A stretch of 7,356 nucleotides of DNA, from positions 1-7,356 of the forward strand of contig DFWB01000037.1 of the NCBI GenBank assembly GCA_002380675.1, in the 5' to 3' direction. Shown here in pieces: positions 5,874 through 7,356 of this stretch; positions within the stretch are counted from its first letter, which is position 1, and each line of letters begins with the position of its first letter. Below the pieces are notes generated by a model that had not been told where the DNA came from, did not search any database, and saw nothing but the letters and a program-made list of their open reading frames with translations. The position numbers were made by a program, and so were the translations under genes. This DNA is from Akkermansiaceae bacterium UBA4145. Lineage in GTDB: Bacteria; Verrucomicrobiota; Verrucomicrobiia; Verrucomicrobiales; Akkermansiaceae.

Positions 5874-6896
5874 ATGTCTTCCCTCATCCAGAAGCGCAAG
5901 CAATACTATCCTGTATCGAGCTTCCTTCTTCAGTATCTGCAGCACTTTGGGCGCCGTTGTGAAATTCCCCTGGTATACGACGACTTACTGCGCTTTTCAG
6001 AGGCCGTGCCCTACGAGGATCCGGACGGAGAAGAAACGCTCTGGCTGACCGTCTCCTATCCGCAGGAGGTAATGAAAGACCTTCGGACCAAGCTTACGGA
6101 GATCTATGCGGTCCTGAAGATCGGGGGCGACCTCTCGCTGGCGGAACACCTGAGCGTGGAGCGGATTGATTTTGGGGAGTTTGGCAATTCCCGGCCTTTC
6201 CGGGTCCGGATTACGAATCAGTTTAATGGCAATTCGGATTATTATTACGTCAAGATTGCGGATGCTAACCGGATTTACGGGTTGGAGCTGGAGCACATCC
6301 TTTCTCCTAACCGGATCAATTATCTGGTCAATGGGAACACCCTGATTGAGGAGCACATTGCCGGAGTTCCGGGAAACATCTTCATCAAGGACTACCTTAA
6401 GGCCCCAGAGCTCAATAAGGTAAGGGTTGCAAAGGAGTTCGTAAAATTCGGGGAGCGGTGCTTTCTCCGGCTGCTCGGGGACATGCGTAGTGTGAATTAC
6501 GTCGTTGATATCACTCCTGATTTTGAGGAAGTCCAGTATCGCGTACGGCCCATCGACTTTGACCAGCAGAGCTATGAAGGGATGCTGGAAGTATATCGGT
6601 CCCATTGTTTTCCGGACAATATGCCCGTTGATGAACTGGTTCGGGAGCACCTCAACCCCACGACAATTCTTCAGTATCGCAGTGAAGAACGGAGCCAGAT
6701 GGCGCGCCGCTACCGCGCCTCCCGCGTGCGTCTCAAGGGAGTGCTGAAGATGATGAGCAAGGACACCATTGCCCCTGAGCAGAAGCTTGTCAGCCTGCGG
6801 GCGGCTCTGTGCCAGAGATATGGCACCTCAGCGTTTGAGGCATGCGATACGATGGGAAGCCTGACCGCCCGCCATTTGCAGTTCATGCTGGATTAA
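5874..6896 (+). CDS. Uncharacterised 340-aa protein with kinase-like motifs
   Basis: I cannot name the family, but motifs occur in the order of a protein-kinase / aminoglycoside-phosphotransferase-like fold. The N-terminal 90 residues are helical. A beta region with FGEFG (residues 100-104) could be a glycine-loop analogue. YYYVKIAD places Lys127 as the candidate ATP-binding lysine, and ELE (138-140) gives a candidate helix-C glutamate. LIEEHIAG (157-164) resembles a hinge. LGDMRSVNYVV gives Asp203 and Asn208, the same D-x4-N spacing as in kinase catalytic loops. IDFD (227-230) gives Asp228 as the metal-binding DFG-type aspartate. The gap between Asn208 and Asp228 is about seven residues longer than usual. 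The C-terminal 100 residues are helical and basic, with no membrane segment or signal peptide. Start at 5874 is the first ATG in the gap and lacks a close Shine-Dalgarno. It may be expressed with the 154-aa gene. A catalytically active kinase is inference. Confidence 0.72.
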   Translation: MSSLIQKRKQYYPVSSFLLQYLQHFGRRCEIPLVYDDLLRFSEAVPYEDPDGEETLWLTVSYPQEVMKDLRTKLTEIYAVLKIGGDLSLAEHLSVERIDFGEFGNSRPFRVRITNQFNGNSDYYYVKIADANRIYGLELEHILSPNRINYLVNGNTLIEEHIAGVPGNIFIKDYLKAPELNKVRVAKEFVKFGERCFLRLLGDMRSVNYVVDITPDFEEVQYRVRPIDFDQQSYEGMLEVYRSHCFPDNMPVDELVREHLNPTTILQYRSEERSQMARRYRASRVRLKGVLKMMSKDTIAPEQKLVSLRAALCQRYGTSAFEACDTMGSLTARHLQFMLD

Positions 6897-6900
6897 GAGG

Positions 6901-7356
6901 CTAAAGAGACCTCAAGGCGTTCTCGGAGATTTCGGGGAGAAGAGCGATGACCATTGCCTCTCGCTGATTGGCCACGATCAGCTTTGCGAGTTCTCGTCCC
7001 CGGGCAACTCGGGCAGGGGTGAGCTTGGAGATTTCCCCGTCAAGGAGAAGCCGGAGACGAGCGAGGGCGGGCCCCTGCTTGGACTCGGCGTCAATTTTTG
7101 ACCGGAGGTCCTCTCGCAACTTCATGCGTCTGAGTCTAAAATATTGAATGAAAGGAACTCCTTCCATGGCGTCAGGATCTGCTTCCTTTGCCGCAGTCCA
7201 GTCACGGAGATATTGCTGCTTCTGGCCCTTGAGATCTTGAAGCATACGCACCACGTTGGCCGGAACTCCCGGGGGAACAAGGTATCCCCACGCGGCGAGC
7301 CAGTAGGCCCTTAAAGCAGGGGCGTTTTCGGCAAGAAGCCTTGCCGGGCTCGGCGC
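6901..7356 (-). CDS. Hypothetical protein, C-terminal 151 residues (N-terminus off window)
   Basis: Read on the minus strand, the frame is open from the right edge at 7356 to TAG at 6903-6901. A GTG at 7254 and an ATG at 7245 are in frame, but the upstream residues (ARLLAENAPALRAYWLAAWG and following) look like continuous protein, so this is best read as a gene entering from the right rather than a short ORF. The visible part is soluble, helical and rich in Lys, Arg, Leu and Ala, with a Gln/Lys-rich segment (LKGQKQQYLRDW) and a charged helix (FRLRRMKLREDLRSK) that might form a coiled coil. No catalytic motif or known domain is recognised. It converges on the kinase-like gene with only four bases between the stop codons and no terminator hairpin. 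Confidence 0.68.
   Translation of the reverse strand, partial: APSPARLLAENAPALRAYWLAAWGYLVPPGVPANVVRMLQDLKGQKQQYLRDWTAAKEADPDAMEGVPFIQYFRLRRMKLREDLRSKIDAESKQGPALARLRLLLDGEISKLTPARVARGRELAKLIVANQREAMVIALLPEISENALRSL

Noticed and set aside
5997..6650. A 217-codon minus-strand frame opposite the kinase-like gene
   Set aside because: The plus-strand frame is longer and better supported, with motifs and operon-like placement. The antisense frame overlaps it almost entirely.
1..7356. Mobile elements, CRISPR arrays, tRNA/rRNA genes, defence systems
   Set aside because: No transposase, integrase, nuclease or methylase motifs, no direct-repeat arrays, and no cloverleaf or rRNA-like conserved segments were seen on either strand.

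Overview
The window is moderately GC-rich bacterial chromosome with ordinary, densely packed protein-coding genes. I see no tRNA, rRNA, CRISPR array, insertion sequence or phage gene. The gene content suggests a member of the Planctomycetes-Verrucomicrobia-Chlamydiae group, most likely Verrucomicrobiota. This is inferred from the large secreted haloperoxidase with a short C-terminal beta-type extension, and from the unfamiliar pair of conserved-looking hypothetical genes. It is a suggestion, not proof.

Layout, left to right. Positions 1-2144 (minus strand) hold the first 714 codons of alanyl-tRNA synthetase, alaS, whose C-terminal end lies off the left edge. A 207-base divergent gap (2145-2351) carries a plausible promoter for the next gene. 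Positions 2352-4397 (plus) encode a secreted vanadium-dependent haloperoxidase / PAP2-superfamily enzyme with every vanadate-binding residue recognisable. Two bases later, 4400-4912 (plus) encodes a SixA-type histidine phosphatase, probably translated from the same mRNA. The small lipoprotein gene at 4909-5256 (minus) converges on it, and the two stop codons overlap. After a 106-base divergent gap, 5363-5827 (plus) encodes a 154-aa acidic helical protein of unknown function. Next, 5874-6896 (plus) encodes a 340-aa protein that I do not recognise by name but that shows a kinase-like series of motifs. The right edge (6901-7356, minus) holds the C-terminal 151 residues of an unidentified helical protein.

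How the genes relate. alaS is housekeeping and stands apart. The haloperoxidase and the SixA-like phosphatase form a likely two-gene transcription unit, but nothing in the sequence ties them into one pathway: one acts outside the cytoplasmic membrane and the other in the cytoplasm. The 154-aa and 340-aa genes are co-oriented with a 46-base gap. That gap contains an extended -10 promoter-like element and a perfect 7-bp hairpin, so the kinase-like gene may have its own promoter as well as readthrough from upstream.

The best candidate for undescribed biology is the 340-aa kinase-like protein with its 154-aa neighbour. The best candidate for useful enzymology is the haloperoxidase, whose active-site region carries a Phe at the position that is Phe in the fungal chloroperoxidase. 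No multi-gene defence or mobile system is visible.
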